Source: Pseudomonadota bacterium (GTDB lineage Bacteria > Desulfobacterota > Binatia > UBA9968). From it: a stretch of 64,000 nt of DNA. Each line of letters starts with the position of its first letter. The first letter of the stretch is position 1. The position numbers and the translations under genes are program-made. The stretch spans positions 124,001 through 188,000 of the forward strand of contig JAJPJQ010000042.1 in NCBI GenBank assembly GCA_021324155.1. The letters are read 5' to 3'. The notes beneath the pieces were generated by a model. That model did no database searches and was not told the DNA's origin. It saw only the letters and a program-made list of their open reading frames with translations. Shown in pieces: positions 53,810-63,116 of this stretch.

Positions 53810-54924
53810 GGTCTCGTTAGCTTCTTCTCCAGATACCTCTCGTAGATCCGATACAGCGTCTCCATCGACGCGATGTCGATCCATTCGTTTTCGGCGTGGA
53901 GGTTGCCGACGAGCGGCCGCGTCATGATGACCGGGATGCCGAACTGGCATATGTAGCGCGCGTCGCTGCCGCCGTGCTCGCGGATGAGGCGCGGCGCCAC
54001 GCCGGTGATCTCTTCCGTTGCGGCGAGGTAGAGCGGATCCGGCGCGACGTGCGTCGGCTCTGCGACGACGATGATCTCACGCTCGATGCCGTCGGCGGAT
54101 TGCGCGACGATCTCTAGGATCTCGCGCCCGCTGTAGGGCGGCGGGAAGCGGATATCGAGGACTGCTTGCGCATGGGATGGGATGCGGTTGGGCACGCGAT
54201 TCTCGGTGTAAATCTGGGTCACGGCGCAGGTCGGATGCCAGTGATCGTCGCCGCGCTGAAGGCTCGCAAAATGATTCTGGACGCGCGCGACGGCGGCGAT
54301 AATCCGCTCCATCGGATTCTCGACGAGCCACGGGCGCGACGCGTGGCCGGACGGGCCGTGAGCCATCAGGCGTAGATGCAGAATCCCCTTCTCCTCGACG
54401 GCGATATCGTGGATCGTGCCCGAGTCCGGAAGAATCGCGACGCCGCAGCGGAAACCCGCCTTCTCGAAGAGAAAGCGCGTGCCGTGATTGCCGCCGTGCT
54501 CCTCGTCGGAAGTGATGGCGAGGCCGAGCGAGACGCCGGGACGGCGCTCGTGAAAATCGCGGAAGAGCGCGAGCAGGATCGCGAGCTCGCCTTTCATGTC
54601 GCCGCTGCCGGGGCCGTAGATGCGCCCGTCGCGCACCGACGAGCGGTATTCGGTCCCTTCCGGCCGCGCGACGACGTCGATGTGGGCCAGCAGCATCACA
54701 TCGGGCCGCTCGATGGCCGCCGGCAGGACGACCGCCGACGGGCTCCCCTCCTCGGCGAAGCGCCGCACCTCCACCGATTCCGCCTCGGCGTGGTTGACGA
54801 CGAACTCCATGCAGCGCTCGATCTCATCGGGCCGGTCGCGCGTGCTCGGTATGAGGATCAGATCGCGCGCGAGCTCGACGAGGCGGTTTTTCAGGATTTC
54901 GCTTTTGCCGCTAGTCACGGTCAT
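53806..54924 (-). CDS. M20-family metallopeptidase (ArgE/DapE/CPG2 type)
   Basis: 372 residues. Zinc ligands visible: LLAHIDVVARPEG (His-x-Asp), GPGSGDMKGELAILLALF (bridging Asp), ITSDEEHGGNHG (Glu-Glu catalytic/ligand pair), ILPDSG and a late His in LIREHGGSDARY. It hydrolyses N-acyl amino acids or dipeptides. It overlaps the ATP-grasp gene by 14 bases, so the two are coupled, and they could form a make-and-break pair for the same amide bond. It overlaps the mgtC-like relic by four bases. Confidence 0.93.
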   Translation of the reverse strand: MTVTSGKSEILKNRLVELARDLILIPSTRDRPDEIERCMEFVVNHAEAESVEVRRFAEEGSPSAVVLPAAIERPDVMLLAHIDVVARPEGTEYRSSVRDGRIYGPGSGDMKGELAILLALFRDFHERRPGVSLGLAITSDEEHGGNHGTRFLFEKAGFRCGVAILPDSGTIHDIAVEEKGILHLRLMAHGPSGHASRPWLVENPMERIIAAVARVQNHFASLQRGDDHWHPTCAVTQIYTENRVPNRIPSHAQAVLDIRFPPPYSGREILEIVAQSADGIEREIIVVAEPTHVAPDPLYLAATEEITGVAPRLIREHGGSDARYICQFGIPVIMTRPLVGNLHAENEWIDIASMETLYRIYERYLEKKLTRP

Positions 54925-56269
54925 AACCCCATTCGACCGGCAGCTCGCTCCACGCGCGCGCGAGGAGGCCGCCGCAGACGGCGTGATCTTTTCCCATGCA
55001 CAGGAACTGTCCCTTGGTGACTTTGCCGTCTTCCCCGACGTTCAAGTTGAAAGGGATAATGCCTTTCTCGGCGCCGGGGCGGAAAAGCTCGCCCGCGCGG
55101 CTCATGTGATCGAGGATCTGCGCGCCGTCGAGCGCGCTGCGGAATTGAATGTTCCGCATATGCCACGTCCCACCGGGGAGAAAACGGCGCGCGAGCACCG
55201 CAGGATAGGTTGCGCCGGTGACGCGCGCGTTAATCTCGCAGATGATCGCTTCCGTCTTCGTCTTGCGGCGCACGACGAGAAAATCGGTGCTCGCGGTGCC
55301 GCGGTAGCCTTGCGCGTGGAGCCACGTGCCGGCGATACCCGCCTGCCGGAAGAGGTCTTCTTTAAGGCCGGGAATTTCGGCGGCATAGGACGGCGGCGAT
55401 TGGTTGCCCTCGTGCACGCTCTCGTCGGAAAGGATCTGCTCGGTCCAGTCGAAAAGAAATACTGTATCCTCGTTCAAAAACATCTGGACGCTCGGCGAGC
55501 CCAGACGCTCGATGCCGCGGCAATCCTCGTCGATCCATCCCTGTACCATGCACGGCCCTTCGAAGAAGAGATATTCCGGCGCATCGGACGGCTGGAAACC
55601 GGCGATCGGCGCCTTCACCATGCCGTAGCCGGAGGCGCCTACTTGCGCCTTGATGACGGCTTTCTTGTAGCCCATCGCGCGGAGGCGCTCGAGGCACGGC
55701 GGCACCTCCGCCGGGCTCGCTGACATGAAGGTGTCGAAGACGGGCAGCTTCCGCTCGACCTGATGGAGATGCAAGAGATACTTGTTATTGCCGTTCTTAC
55801 TGCCGGCGAGCGTGCTCACCGTCTTTTTTTTCAAACACGCGGCGAGGCGGACGAGCACGGCGTCGGTCACGTAGCCGTCGACCCACGCGGCGGGATGCTC
55901 TTTCAGCTCCGCGAGCATCGGATCGGCGGGCGCGCGCGTATCGCGCTTAGCGGAAAGCTCCTGGTACCGACGGTGATCGAGAACTTCGAATGTCGGCAGC
56001 GAGAGCTTCAGGTCGCCGGAGAAATAGTCGAGCAGGTTCGTCTCCGGAGGTGCTTCGAGAAGGATTTTATTCGGGCCGCCCTGGAACAACGTATTCAGAA
56101 TGGATATGACGCGCCCGCCGTAGGACTGCGCGCCGGTGATGCGGCGGACCAGCTCGGCCGCTTCGGCGTCGTTCTCGTAGAAGATCGAGCGCAGATTGCA
56201 GAAAAAAAGGACGCTCCGGTCCCAGAACGGCGGCAGACCTTCAGTGGCGATGTGAACTCTAGGAGTCAT
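54911..56269 (-). CDS. ATP-grasp ligase of unknown substrate
   Basis: 452 residues. ATP-grasp features: AVIKAQVGASGYGM (Lys207 and glycine-rich loop 211-217), a segment MVQGWIDED, and the Mg-binding end IICEINARVTGATYPAVLARRF (Glu345, Asn347, Arg349). Residues 1-150 look like a pre-ATP-grasp domain. Such enzymes join a carboxylate to an amine, for example in peptide-ligase reactions. Its start of translation is TGA-proximal, and the M20 gene begins inside its 3' end. Substrate unknown; the peptidase partner suggests a peptide or acyl-amino-acid product. Confidence 0.8.
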   Translation of the reverse strand: MTPRVHIATEGLPPFWDRSVLFFCNLRSIFYENDAEAAELVRRITGAQSYGGRVISILNTLFQGGPNKILLEAPPETNLLDYFSGDLKLSLPTFEVLDHRRYQELSAKRDTRAPADPMLAELKEHPAAWVDGYVTDAVLVRLAACLKKKTVSTLAGSKNGNNKYLLHLHQVERKLPVFDTFMSASPAEVPPCLERLRAMGYKKAVIKAQVGASGYGMVKAPIAGFQPSDAPEYLFFEGPCMVQGWIDEDCRGIERLGSPSVQMFLNEDTVFLFDWTEQILSDESVHEGNQSPPSYAAEIPGLKEDLFRQAGIAGTWLHAQGYRGTASTDFLVVRRKTKTEAIICEINARVTGATYPAVLARRFLPGGTWHMRNIQFRSALDGAQILDHMSRAGELFRPGAEKGIIPFNLNVGEDGKVTKGQFLCMGKDHAVCGGLLARAWSELPVEWGYDRD

Positions 56270-56308
56270 CGATGCGCGCCGCGTCGGGGAAGAAGCCGCG
56301 CGCCGGCT

Positions 56309-56665
56309 TTAGGAGGAATGGGGAAGCGGCTCGCGATAGTCGTCGGGCTCAATATCGCGGGTGCGAAGCCGCGCGTTCTCCACCTCAAGGTCGCGCACAC
56401 GATTCTCCAGCTCGGCTATCGTCTCGCGAGCGCGTCTCACTTCGGTATTCTTGCCGCGCATCGCGAGCGTCGAAGAAACCGAACGCGCGACGTAGAGAAT
56501 CCACGCGACGAAGAGACCGATCAATAGCGAACCGATGACGACGAGATAGAGCGGGACCTCTTCAATGGCGTACTCGGCAACGCGTAGCGTTACCGGAATC
56601 GTGTTCTGCGTCGCGAAGTAGCCGATCGCCGCGCCAAAAACAACTGCGATGAGAAGTGCCAGCAT
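56309..56665 (-). CDS. LapA-family membrane protein (DUF1049)
   Basis: 118 residues: two transmembrane helices (ALLIAVVFGAAIGYFA and LYLVVIGSLLIGLFVAWILYV) with QNTIPVTLRVAEYAIEEVPL between, then a coiled coil (RRARETIAELENRVRDLEVENARLR). This is the LapA layout; in E. coli LapA works with LapB in LPS assembly. LapB is not here. Preceded by AAAGGAG. Confidence 0.85.
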   Translation of the reverse strand: MLALLIAVVFGAAIGYFATQNTIPVTLRVAEYAIEEVPLYLVVIGSLLIGLFVAWILYVARSVSSTLAMRGKNTEVRRARETIAELENRVRDLEVENARLRTRDIEPDDYREPLPHSS

Positions 56666-56777
56666 GATTGACTCCTTTCGTCAGAGCCAACGTTCTCTCA
56701 GAATGGTAGAGCACGGGAGGAAAAAATCCAGAACCCGCCCGCAGCGTTTATTATGCTCAAGTAGGTTCTGAGAAGGA

Positions 56778-56795
56778 ATCGGGTAAATACCCGAT
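56778..56795. repeat. Inverted repeat ATCGGGT-N4-ACCCGAT
   Basis: A perfect 7-4-7 inverted repeat in the 201-base gap between the TPR lipoprotein gene and lapA. It could be an operator for lapA or a weak terminator of the lipoprotein transcript; no T-run follows on either strand. The rest of the gap shows nothing else. Confidence 0.4.
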
Positions 56796-56866
56796 GTGAC
56801 TATGTTTTCATATCCAATGAAATTGCGAAGTTAACCGCTAGTCTCGGCGCGATCCTTATACATTGT

Positions 56867-57517
56867 TTAGAACCCAAATCCCACGCCCACTCCGCGGCCG
56901 GATGGAAAGCGGTCGCGGCCGCGCTGCAATTCGTACTGCTCGTTACGCCGCGCGATCTCCACTTCCTGCTCGATTTTCTTGCCGAGCCATTCTCCGTTCG
57001 CGATGAGCTGTTGCCAGTCGAAAGCTTTCTTGTCGATGGCCTCGAGATCCTTCTCGATCTGCATGCGAATTTCGCGGTTCGGATCCCAGTACACGCCGAA
57101 CCGGGTGTTGAAGGTGAGATAATCGAGCCAGTCGTGCAAGCTGCGCATGGCGTTCACGATCTCTTTCAGACCGGCGGTGCGGTCGCCGCTCCGCGCGAGC
57201 GTGAGCCCGAGATAAAGACGCGCGACGTAATCGTCCTTTTTGATCGACAGCGCGCGGTCGAGCGAGGTGCGCGCTTCGGAAAGCTTGCCGGTCGCGTACT
57301 GCGTCCGGCCGACGTAGGTCCAGATCCCTTCAGTGAACGGTCCCGATGCGTAGTAGTATTGCGGGTCTTTCGCGGCGGTTTGCTGGAAGCGGGCGAGCGC
57401 TTCATCGTAACGGTCGGCGAGCAGCGCCTGCCGCCCGTCCTGCACTTGCGTCGCGGCCTGACACGCCGCGCAGGCGAAGAGCACCAACAGGACAAGCGGC
57501 GGACGAAACGCTTTCAT
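56867..57517 (-). CDS. TPR-containing lipoprotein
   Basis: 216 residues. N-terminus FRPPLVLLVLFACAACQAA looks like a lipoprotein signal (Cys16 or Cys19). Then TPR-like helices (RQALLADRYDEALARFQQTAAKDPQ, GRTQYATGKLSEARTSLDRAL, RLYLGLTLARSGDRTAGLKEI) and a YWDPNREIR segment. The end is basic and Gly-rich. It is the likely first gene after the membrane protein at 58342, 45 bases away. Function unknown. Confidence 0.8.
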   Translation of the reverse strand: MKAFRPPLVLLVLFACAACQAATQVQDGRQALLADRYDEALARFQQTAAKDPQYYYASGPFTEGIWTYVGRTQYATGKLSEARTSLDRALSIKKDDYVARLYLGLTLARSGDRTAGLKEIVNAMRSLHDWLDYLTFNTRFGVYWDPNREIRMQIEKDLEAIDKKAFDWQQLIANGEWLGKKIEQEVEIARRNEQYELQRGRDRFPSGRGVGVGFGF

Positions 57518-57562
57518 AGCTCTAATAGCAATAGTCCTCGTGCGCGCGAAGTCAATTGCAGG

Positions 57563-58342
57563 TTAGGCGAGCCGCGCGGCCAACTTATCGCCATACCGCT
57601 CGCTCAGGTCCTCCAGGACATTCAACGATAATTTCGTCCGCGCGCGCATGATCCAAATCCACGCCTCGACAAATACAACGAAGAAGAAGATCGCACCCTG
57701 CGCATATGCTTCCGGAACGTGCGCGAAGAATACGAGCGCGACGAGCGCGAGCACGAGGGCGCCGCCGACAGCGAAGCGCCACCACTGCCAGCGGCCGTCC
57801 ACGTAGCGCTCGATGATTCGCAGCTTTTCCAGATCAATGTACTCCCGAGTCCTGCCGTAGTGGGAGGCGGACTGGCGGATCGCGCCTTTGAGCACGCCGA
57901 CCATGTAGCGCCACGCCACCACGTTGATCGCCCAAAAGGCCGTGAGTGCCAGCGCGAAGCCGCGGTAATTATCGCTCACGACGCAGAGCACGCCGAAGCC
58001 GAGGGCGATGCCGAGGATGACGCCGATGTCCAGCGTGTTGAGCCGGCCGCCGTGGGGCGCCCCGATATAGACATCCTCCTGCATCTCGGTGTCCGATTCT
58101 CCGCCGAGGACCCAGGAGAGGAAATAGATCACCAGCGCCGTCTTCCAGAGGACCGTAGAGAAGTCCGGGTTGGCGACGGCGTGCGCGAGCGCTTCGGGAA
58201 GGCGCTCGATTCCCCCGTGGTGGATCAGCTCGCGCAGCTCGATGCCGGCCACGATGACCGGCAGCAATATTTCGATGACCTTCAGGAGCGTGCGCGTCCC
58301 GTGAGCGAAGGTTTTCACCTCGTGCTGCTTTGCGCGGTCCAT
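57563..58342 (-). CDS. Multi-pass membrane protein, unknown family
   Basis: 259 residues from ATG 58342, preceded by CGGAGGA; upstream frames add no sense. Predicted helices: IEILLPVIVAGIELRELI, TVLWKTALVIYFLSWVLG, LDIGVILGIALGFGVLCVV, GFALALTAFWAINVVAW, WWRFAVGGALVLALVALVFFA and GAIFFFVVFVEAWIWIM. A cytosolic segment holds WRYMVGVLKGAIRQSASHYGRTREYIDLEKLRIIERYV. I do not recognise the family. Divergent from the ECF sigma operon, so its promoter lies in 58343-58537. Confidence 0.7.
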   Translation of the reverse strand: MDRAKQHEVKTFAHGTRTLLKVIEILLPVIVAGIELRELIHHGGIERLPEALAHAVANPDFSTVLWKTALVIYFLSWVLGGESDTEMQEDVYIGAPHGGRLNTLDIGVILGIALGFGVLCVVSDNYRGFALALTAFWAINVVAWRYMVGVLKGAIRQSASHYGRTREYIDLEKLRIIERYVDGRWQWWRFAVGGALVLALVALVFFAHVPEAYAQGAIFFFVVFVEAWIWIMRARTKLSLNVLEDLSERYGDKLAARLA

Positions 58343-58537
58343 ACGGTCCTCCGTAGCGTTCGATGGCCGCACTATCTGCGCGTAGAATAAGCCTGTCAAG
58401 CGCGCGGAGACTTTTCCCATCCCGGTCGTATTAACGTTTGAAAGCGACCGCGACCGTCCGCGATCCTGTCGGGGGCCGCCTGAATCGTGTATGATTCTCA
58501 AGCATTATTCGTATGAACACGAGGCCTGCGCGAAGCG

Positions 58538-59086
58538 ATGGCGGTGGACTGGGCTGACAAGGACGACGGCGAATTGCTCGCCCTCATTCAGACCGGCAGT
58601 CACCACGCATTCGGGGTCCTCGTGCGGCGGCATACCGGGCGGTTCTACCGTCTCGCGTACCGCTACGTTCAGAATCGCGAGGCGGCCGAGGATATCGTGC
58701 AGGACGCGTTCTTGAAATTATGGGAGGAGCCCGGGCGCTGGCAGCCGGACCGCCGCAGCAAGTTTACGACCTGGTTCTACACAATCGTCGTAAATCTCTG
58801 CCTCGACTGGCGGAAGAAAAAACGTCCGGTACAGCTTCCCGAGGAAGCACCCTTGGTCGACGAGGGTTTGCGGCCGGAAGACGCTGCGGCGCGCGCTGAA
58901 GAGCAGCGCCGGCTCGAAACCGAGATCGCCGCGCTGCCGGAGCGGCAGCGCGAGGCACTGAATCTGTGCTTCGCCGAGGGGCTCAGCAACCAGGAGGCGG
59001 CCGACATCATGGGAGTCAATTTGAAAGCGCTCCAGTCGCTCTTGATGCGCGCCAAAACGACGCTGCGCGAGCGGCTGAGCGAGTGA
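58538..59086 (+). CDS. ECF-type RNA polymerase sigma factor
   Basis: 182 residues. Region 2: DGELLALIQTGSHHAFGVLVRRHTGRFYRLAYRYVQNREAAEDIVQDAFLKLWE; region 4: LPERQREALNLCFAEGLSNQEAADIMGVNLKALQSLLMRAKTTLRERL. Directs RNA polymerase to stress promoters. It is followed at 7 bases by a probable anti-sigma gene and then a ZraP/CnrX-like gene, forming a regulated envelope-stress or metal response unit ending at the terminator at 59866. Divergent from the membrane-protein gene. Confidence 0.95.
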   Translation: MAVDWADKDDGELLALIQTGSHHAFGVLVRRHTGRFYRLAYRYVQNREAAEDIVQDAFLKLWEEPGRWQPDRRSKFTTWFYTIVVNLCLDWRKKKRPVQLPEEAPLVDEGLRPEDAAARAEEQRRLETEIAALPERQREALNLCFAEGLSNQEAADIMGVNLKALQSLLMRAKTTLRERLSE

Positions 59087-59093
59087 GGTCTTT

Positions 59094-59408
59094 ATGAGCG
59101 AGATGAGCGACGAAAAGCTCGAACGGATGCTGCGCGAGCGGCGCGTCGCGCCGCCCAGCGCCAATCTGGCCGAGCGCATTATTCTCAAGGCGCAGGCGAT
59201 CCCACAGAGCGAGGCGCTATCGCTCGGGCAATCGATCCGGCGTCTTTTCACCGAGTTCCATTTGCCCAAGCCTGCTTACGTGGTCACTGGCACGCTTATA
59301 CTCGGCTTAGTGCTAGGCTTCAGCGATCCTTTCGCGCAAGCCCCGGTCGACCGCGGCGGATCCACCAGCGCTCAGGCATTCCTGTATGCCGAAGAGGATG
59401 CGTTATGA
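59094..59408 (+). CDS. Probable anti-sigma factor
   Basis: 104 residues: a cytosolic head with MSDEKLERMLRERRVAPPSANLAERII, a transmembrane helix (AYVVTGTLILGLVLGFS) and a short periplasmic tail. The layout and its place between the ECF gene and a metal-sensor-like gene fit a membrane anti-sigma. It lacks the zinc motif of ZAS anti-sigmas. Its stop overlaps the next start by four bases. Confidence 0.75.
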   Translation: MSEMSDEKLERMLRERRVAPPSANLAERIILKAQAIPQSEALSLGQSIRRLFTEFHLPKPAYVVTGTLILGLVLGFSDPFAQAPVDRGGSTSAQAFLYAEEDAL

Positions 59409-59839
59409 ACCATACCTTGAAAGTCGTCTTACTTGTCTCGCTGATCGCAAACGTTCTGCTCCTGGGATTCGTCTTAGGCGCCGCGCCGCGCCGTCTCGAA
59501 GAGCGGCCCTCGTTCCGCGACCGGGTCAAAGCGGACATAGAGAAGCTGCCGGAACCCGCTCGCACAAAGATGCGCGAGAACATGGAACAGACGCGCAAGA
59601 CCGACGAGCCGATGTTTGCCGAAATCCGCCAGGCGCGCGAGGAAACGCTGAAGATCATCGCTGCCGACCCTTTCGACGAGGCGGCCTACGACCGGCACGT
59701 GAACAGGATTTCCGAGCTGCGGGCTAGTATGTTTCGACACATGTCCGACAACATCAAAGCGATCGTGAAAACGCTGCCTGCCGAGCAGCGTAAAGCGGTC
59801 GCCGATCTTTTCAAACGCCCGCCGCCCGGAACGGCCTAA
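59405..59839 (+). CDS. ZraP/CnrX-like periplasmic metal-sensor protein
   Basis: 144 residues: one membrane anchor (VVLLVSLIANVLLLGFVLG), then a helical periplasmic domain (RDRVKADIEKLPEPARTKMRENMEQTRKTDEPMFAEIRQAREETLKIIAADPFDEAAYDRHVNRI). Helical hairpins of this sort (heavy-metal-resistance family) sense Zn, Cu, Ni or Co, or act as envelope chaperones. Met and His residues (M-F-R-H-M) near the end could bind metal. Coupled to the anti-sigma gene; a CnrYXH-like circuit is suggested. Confidence 0.8.
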   Translation: MNHTLKVVLLVSLIANVLLLGFVLGAAPRRLEERPSFRDRVKADIEKLPEPARTKMRENMEQTRKTDEPMFAEIRQAREETLKIIAADPFDEAAYDRHVNRISELRASMFRHMSDNIKAIVKTLPAEQRKAVADLFKRPPPGTA

Positions 59840-59865
59840 AGTCTACTCGAGATATCCTCCGTAAG

Positions 59866-59891
59866 GCGCCGGACTTCCGGCGCTTTTTTTT
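59866..59891 (+). terminator. Rho-independent terminator of the ECF operon
   Basis: Perfect seven-pair stem GCGCCGG/CCGGCGC (59866-59872 with 59877-59883) around ACTT, followed by eight T (59884-59891). It lies 27 bases after the ZraP-like stop codon and separates that operon from macA. Confidence 0.92.
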
Positions 59892-59933
59892 GCCCATCGC
59901 ACCGCGGAGACTTCGCCGCCGACGGTCGTATAA

Positions 59934-61172
59934 ATGGACATGAGAACACCACTGCAGCATCCCTACATCGCCGAAGCAAAAAAACACCGGGTTTTGGTGG
60001 GTCTGGCCGCGCTGCTGATCGTTATCGCGGGTGGCTGGTACTGGTACAGCCGCTCTGCGCAAAACTCCGGCCGGGAGAGACTGCATCCGGTCGCCGTGAC
60101 GCATGGAACCATTGAGGACGTCGTCACGGCGCAGGGCAAGCTCGAGCCGAATCAATACGTCGATGTCGGCACGCAGGTTTCCGGTCAGCTCAAGAAAATC
60201 TATGTGCAGATCGGCGACACGGTTAAACAAGGCCAGCTCGTGGCCGAGATCGATCCGCGCGTCTATCAGTCGCAGGTCGAAGCGACCGAAGCCCACATTG
60301 GAAGCCTTAAAGCGCAGCTTGCGCAGCAAAAGGCCGCCGCTGTGCTGGCGCAGCAAAACTTAAAGCGCAACCAGAACCTTATCGCAGCCAATGCCGTCAG
60401 CCAGCAGGCGCTGCAAGAAACGCAATCGCAGGCGGCCGTCGCGGATGCGCAGGTGCAGGCGCTTTCGGCGCAGATCAAGGAAAGCGAATCCAATCTCAAA
60501 GGGATTCAAACCAATCTGGGTTTTACGAAGATTTACGCGCCGATGTCGGGCACGGTTACGACCATGCCCGCGCGGGAGGGCCAGACGCTGAACGCCAACC
60601 AGACCGCGCCGGTCATTCTTCAGGTCGCCAATCTCGACCTCATGACTGTGCGCGCCAATGTCGCCGAAGCCGATGTGCCGCGTTTGAAGGAAGGCATGGA
60701 CGCATATTTCACCACGCTGGGTAACAGCGAGCGGCGCTGGCAAGGCAAAGTACGCCAAATCCAGCCGGCTCCGCAGGTAGTGAACGACGTCGTCCTGTAC
60801 GACGTTCTCATCGACGTTAAAAACGAAAAGCGACAACTCATGACCGGCAGCACGACGCAGGTTTTCTTCATCCTCGGCAGGGCGGACAACGCGACGATCG
60901 TTCCGGCCGAGGCGCTGACGCGCCGCGTGCCCGATCAAGATAACGATCAGGGCAAGGCGTACCGGGTAATCGTCGCGAATGGCGACAGCGGCAGCGGCGA
61001 GCCGCGCGTGATCCACGTCGGCCTCAGCACGCGCGCGCAGGCGCAGGTGACCGACGGCCTTAAGCCCGGCGAGCGCGTCTTGCTGCCGCGCCGGGAAGGA
61101 ACGGCGCCGGCCGCCGCATCGCAGCAGCAGAATCAACGCCGGCCGGGCTTCACGCGGGGGCCGCAGTTATGA
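59934..61172 (+). CDS. macA: MacA-like periplasmic adaptor protein
   Basis: 412 residues with one N-terminal membrane helix (VLVGLAALLIVIAGGWYWY). Membrane-fusion-protein architecture: VVTAQGKLEPNQYVDVGTQVSGQLKKIYVQIGDTVKQGQLVAEIDP (lipoyl half), a long coiled hairpin (QSQVEATEAHIGSLKAQLAQQ to ESNLKGIQTNLGFTKIYAPMSGTV), then beta-barrel and membrane-proximal parts. It bridges MacB and the outer-membrane channel. Stop overlaps the macB start by four bases. Confidence 0.94.
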   Translation: MDMRTPLQHPYIAEAKKHRVLVGLAALLIVIAGGWYWYSRSAQNSGRERLHPVAVTHGTIEDVVTAQGKLEPNQYVDVGTQVSGQLKKIYVQIGDTVKQGQLVAEIDPRVYQSQVEATEAHIGSLKAQLAQQKAAAVLAQQNLKRNQNLIAANAVSQQALQETQSQAAVADAQVQALSAQIKESESNLKGIQTNLGFTKIYAPMSGTVTTMPAREGQTLNANQTAPVILQVANLDLMTVRANVAEADVPRLKEGMDAYFTTLGNSERRWQGKVRQIQPAPQVVNDVVLYDVLIDVKNEKRQLMTGSTTQVFFILGRADNATIVPAEALTRRVPDQDNDQGKAYRVIVANGDSGSGEPRVIHVGLSTRAQAQVTDGLKPGERVLLPRREGTAPAAASQQQNQRRPGFTRGPQL

Positions 61173-63112
61173 CGACGAACGAAATCATTCTCGAGCTGCG
61201 AGACGTGCATAAGGAATACGCGACCGGCGACACGGTCGTCCGCGCCCTCGACGGCGTCTCGCTGACGGTGCGGCGCGGCGAGTTCGTGGCGATCATGGGA
61301 CAGTCAGGCTCAGGTAAATCGACGTTGATGAACATCATCGGATGCCTCGACCGGCCGACCTCCGGCAGCTACACCGTTCTCGGCCAGGAGGCGGCGCGCC
61401 TCTCGCCCGACGAATTGGCGGCGCTCCGGCGCGAGACCTTCGGTTTCGTCTTCCAGCGCTACAATCTTCTCGCCACCGCCACCGCCGGCGAGAATGTCGA
61501 GATTCCGTCGGTGTACGCCGGCCTGCCGAAGCACAAACGCTCGGCGCACGCACGCGGCCTGCTCGAGCGGCTCGGGCTTGGCGACCGCACCGGCCATCGT
61601 CCCGCCGAGCTCTCCGGCGGACAGCAGCAGCGCGTCGCGATCGCGCGCGCTCTCGTGAACGATCCGCCGGTCATTCTCGCCGACGAGCCCACCGGCGCGC
61701 TCGACACCAAGAGCGGCGAGGAAGTCCTCGCGCTGCTTAAAAAGCTTCACGCGGAAGGACGCACGATCGTCCTCATCACCCACGCCGAAAACGTCGCGAG
61801 CCACGCGAGCCGCGTCGTCCATATACAGGACGGCAAAATTCTCTCCGACAGCGGCGCGCCTGAACCCGGCGCAGCGCCGTCCGCGATTGAGCGGCACGAC
61901 TACAGCGGAGGCGCGCCTTTTTTCGCGAGCGTGCAAGAAGCGCTCTTGACGGCATGGCGCTCGCTGCAAGTGAATATTTTTCGCACCGTGCTGACGCTCC
62001 TCGGCATCATCATCGGCGTAGCCGCCGTCGTCGCGATGCTGGCCGTCGGCGAGGGCAGCCGGCAGAAAGTGCTCGATCGCATCAGCTCGTTCGGCACAAA
62101 TCTCATTCTCATCCGTCCCGGCGCCGCAGGCATCCGCAACGCCGGCGACATCGTCACGCTGGTGCCGGAGGACGCCGCTGCGATCAAAACGATTCCCAAC
62201 GTCGAGACCGCGCTCCCGGAGCGCAGCGGGCGCATCACTGCCCGCTACGGCAACATCGATTACCAAACGACAATCCAGGGCACCGGCGCGGACTTTCCCT
62301 CCGCCCGCGACTGGCCCGTCGGCGAAGGACAGTTTTTCAACGATGACGATTTGAAGCAATACGCGCCGGTCGTCGTGCTCGGCAAAACCGTCGCGAAAAC
62401 GCTTTTCACCGACGGGCGCAGCCCGGTCGGCAAATATGTGCTGGTGAAGAACGTACCCTTCCTCGTGATCGGCGTCATGAGCGAAAAAGGCGCGGCGCCG
62501 AACGGCAACGATCAGGACGACGTGCTCTTCACGCCGATCACGACCGGCCTCGTCCGCCTATTCGGCAAGAGCTATCTCGGCAGCATCACGATCAAGGTCG
62601 CCGACGCCACGCAGATCGAAGCGACGCAGGACCAGGTCGAGACCATACTCAAGGCGCGCCATCGTACGGAAGACTTCAGCGTGCGCAACATGGCTTCGAT
62701 CCTGCAAGCGGCGATGGAGACGCAGGATACGTTCACCCTGCTGCTCGGCACGGTGGCGGCGATCTCGCTTTTGGTCGGCGGCATCGGCGTGATGAACATC
62801 ATGCTCGTCAGTGTCGTCGAGCGTACGCGCGAAATCGGCATCCGCATGGCAACCGGCGCGCGCATGCGCGACATTCTGCTTCAATTCAATATCGAGGCGG
62901 CGGTCGTCTGCGCGGCCGGCGGCGTGCTCGGGATTTTATTAGGCATGGGCGCGGGATTCGCGCTGCGCTACAGCGGCATGACGGTGATTTTTTCCCCGAC
63001 GCCGGCTTTGCTGGCGTTCGCCTGCGCGTCGGCGACCGGGCTCGTTTTCGGCTACCTACCGGCGCGCAAGGCTGCGCGCCTCGATCCGGTCGTGGCTTTG
63101 GCATCGGAGTAA
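61169..63112 (+). CDS. macB: MacB-like ABC exporter
   Basis: 647 residues. N-terminal ATPase: Walker [26 protein letters not shown], Walker B ILADEPTG. Then the MacB membrane part: helix 1 [23 protein letters not shown], a periplasmic domain with [16 protein letters not shown], and the three C-terminal helices ([38 protein letters not shown]). MacB pushes peptides, macrolides or lipids across the outer membrane as a mechanotransmission ABC exporter. Overlaps macA; a TolC-like gene follows after four bases. Confidence 0.95.
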   Translation: MTTNEIILELRDVHKEYATGDTVVRALDGVSLTVRRGEFVAIMGQSGSGKSTLMNIIGCLDRPTSGSYTVLGQEAARLSPDELAALRRETFGFVFQRYNLLATATAGENVEIPSVYAGLPKHKRSAHARGLLERLGLGDRTGHRPAELSGGQQQRVAIARALVNDPPVILADEPTGALDTKSGEEVLALLKKLHAEGRTIVLITHAENVASHASRVVHIQDGKILSDSGAPEPGAAPSAIERHDYSGGAPFFASVQEALLTAWRSLQVNIFRTVLTLLGIIIGVAAVVAMLAVGEGSRQKVLDRISSFGTNLILIRPGAAGIRNAGDIVTLVPEDAAAIKTIPNVETALPERSGRITARYGNIDYQTTIQGTGADFPSARDWPVGEGQFFNDDDLKQYAPVVVLGKTVAKTLFTDGRSPVGKYVLVKNVPFLVIGVMSEKGAAPNGNDQDDVLFTPITTGLVRLFGKSYLGSITIKVADATQIEATQDQVETILKARHRTEDFSVRNMASILQAAMETQDTFTLLLGTVAAISLLVGGIGVMNIMLVSVVERTREIGIRMATGARMRDILLQFNIEAAVVCAAGGVLGILLGMGAGFALRYSGMTVIFSPTPALLAFACASATGLVFGYLPARKAARLDPVVALASE

Positions 63113-63116
63113 AACT

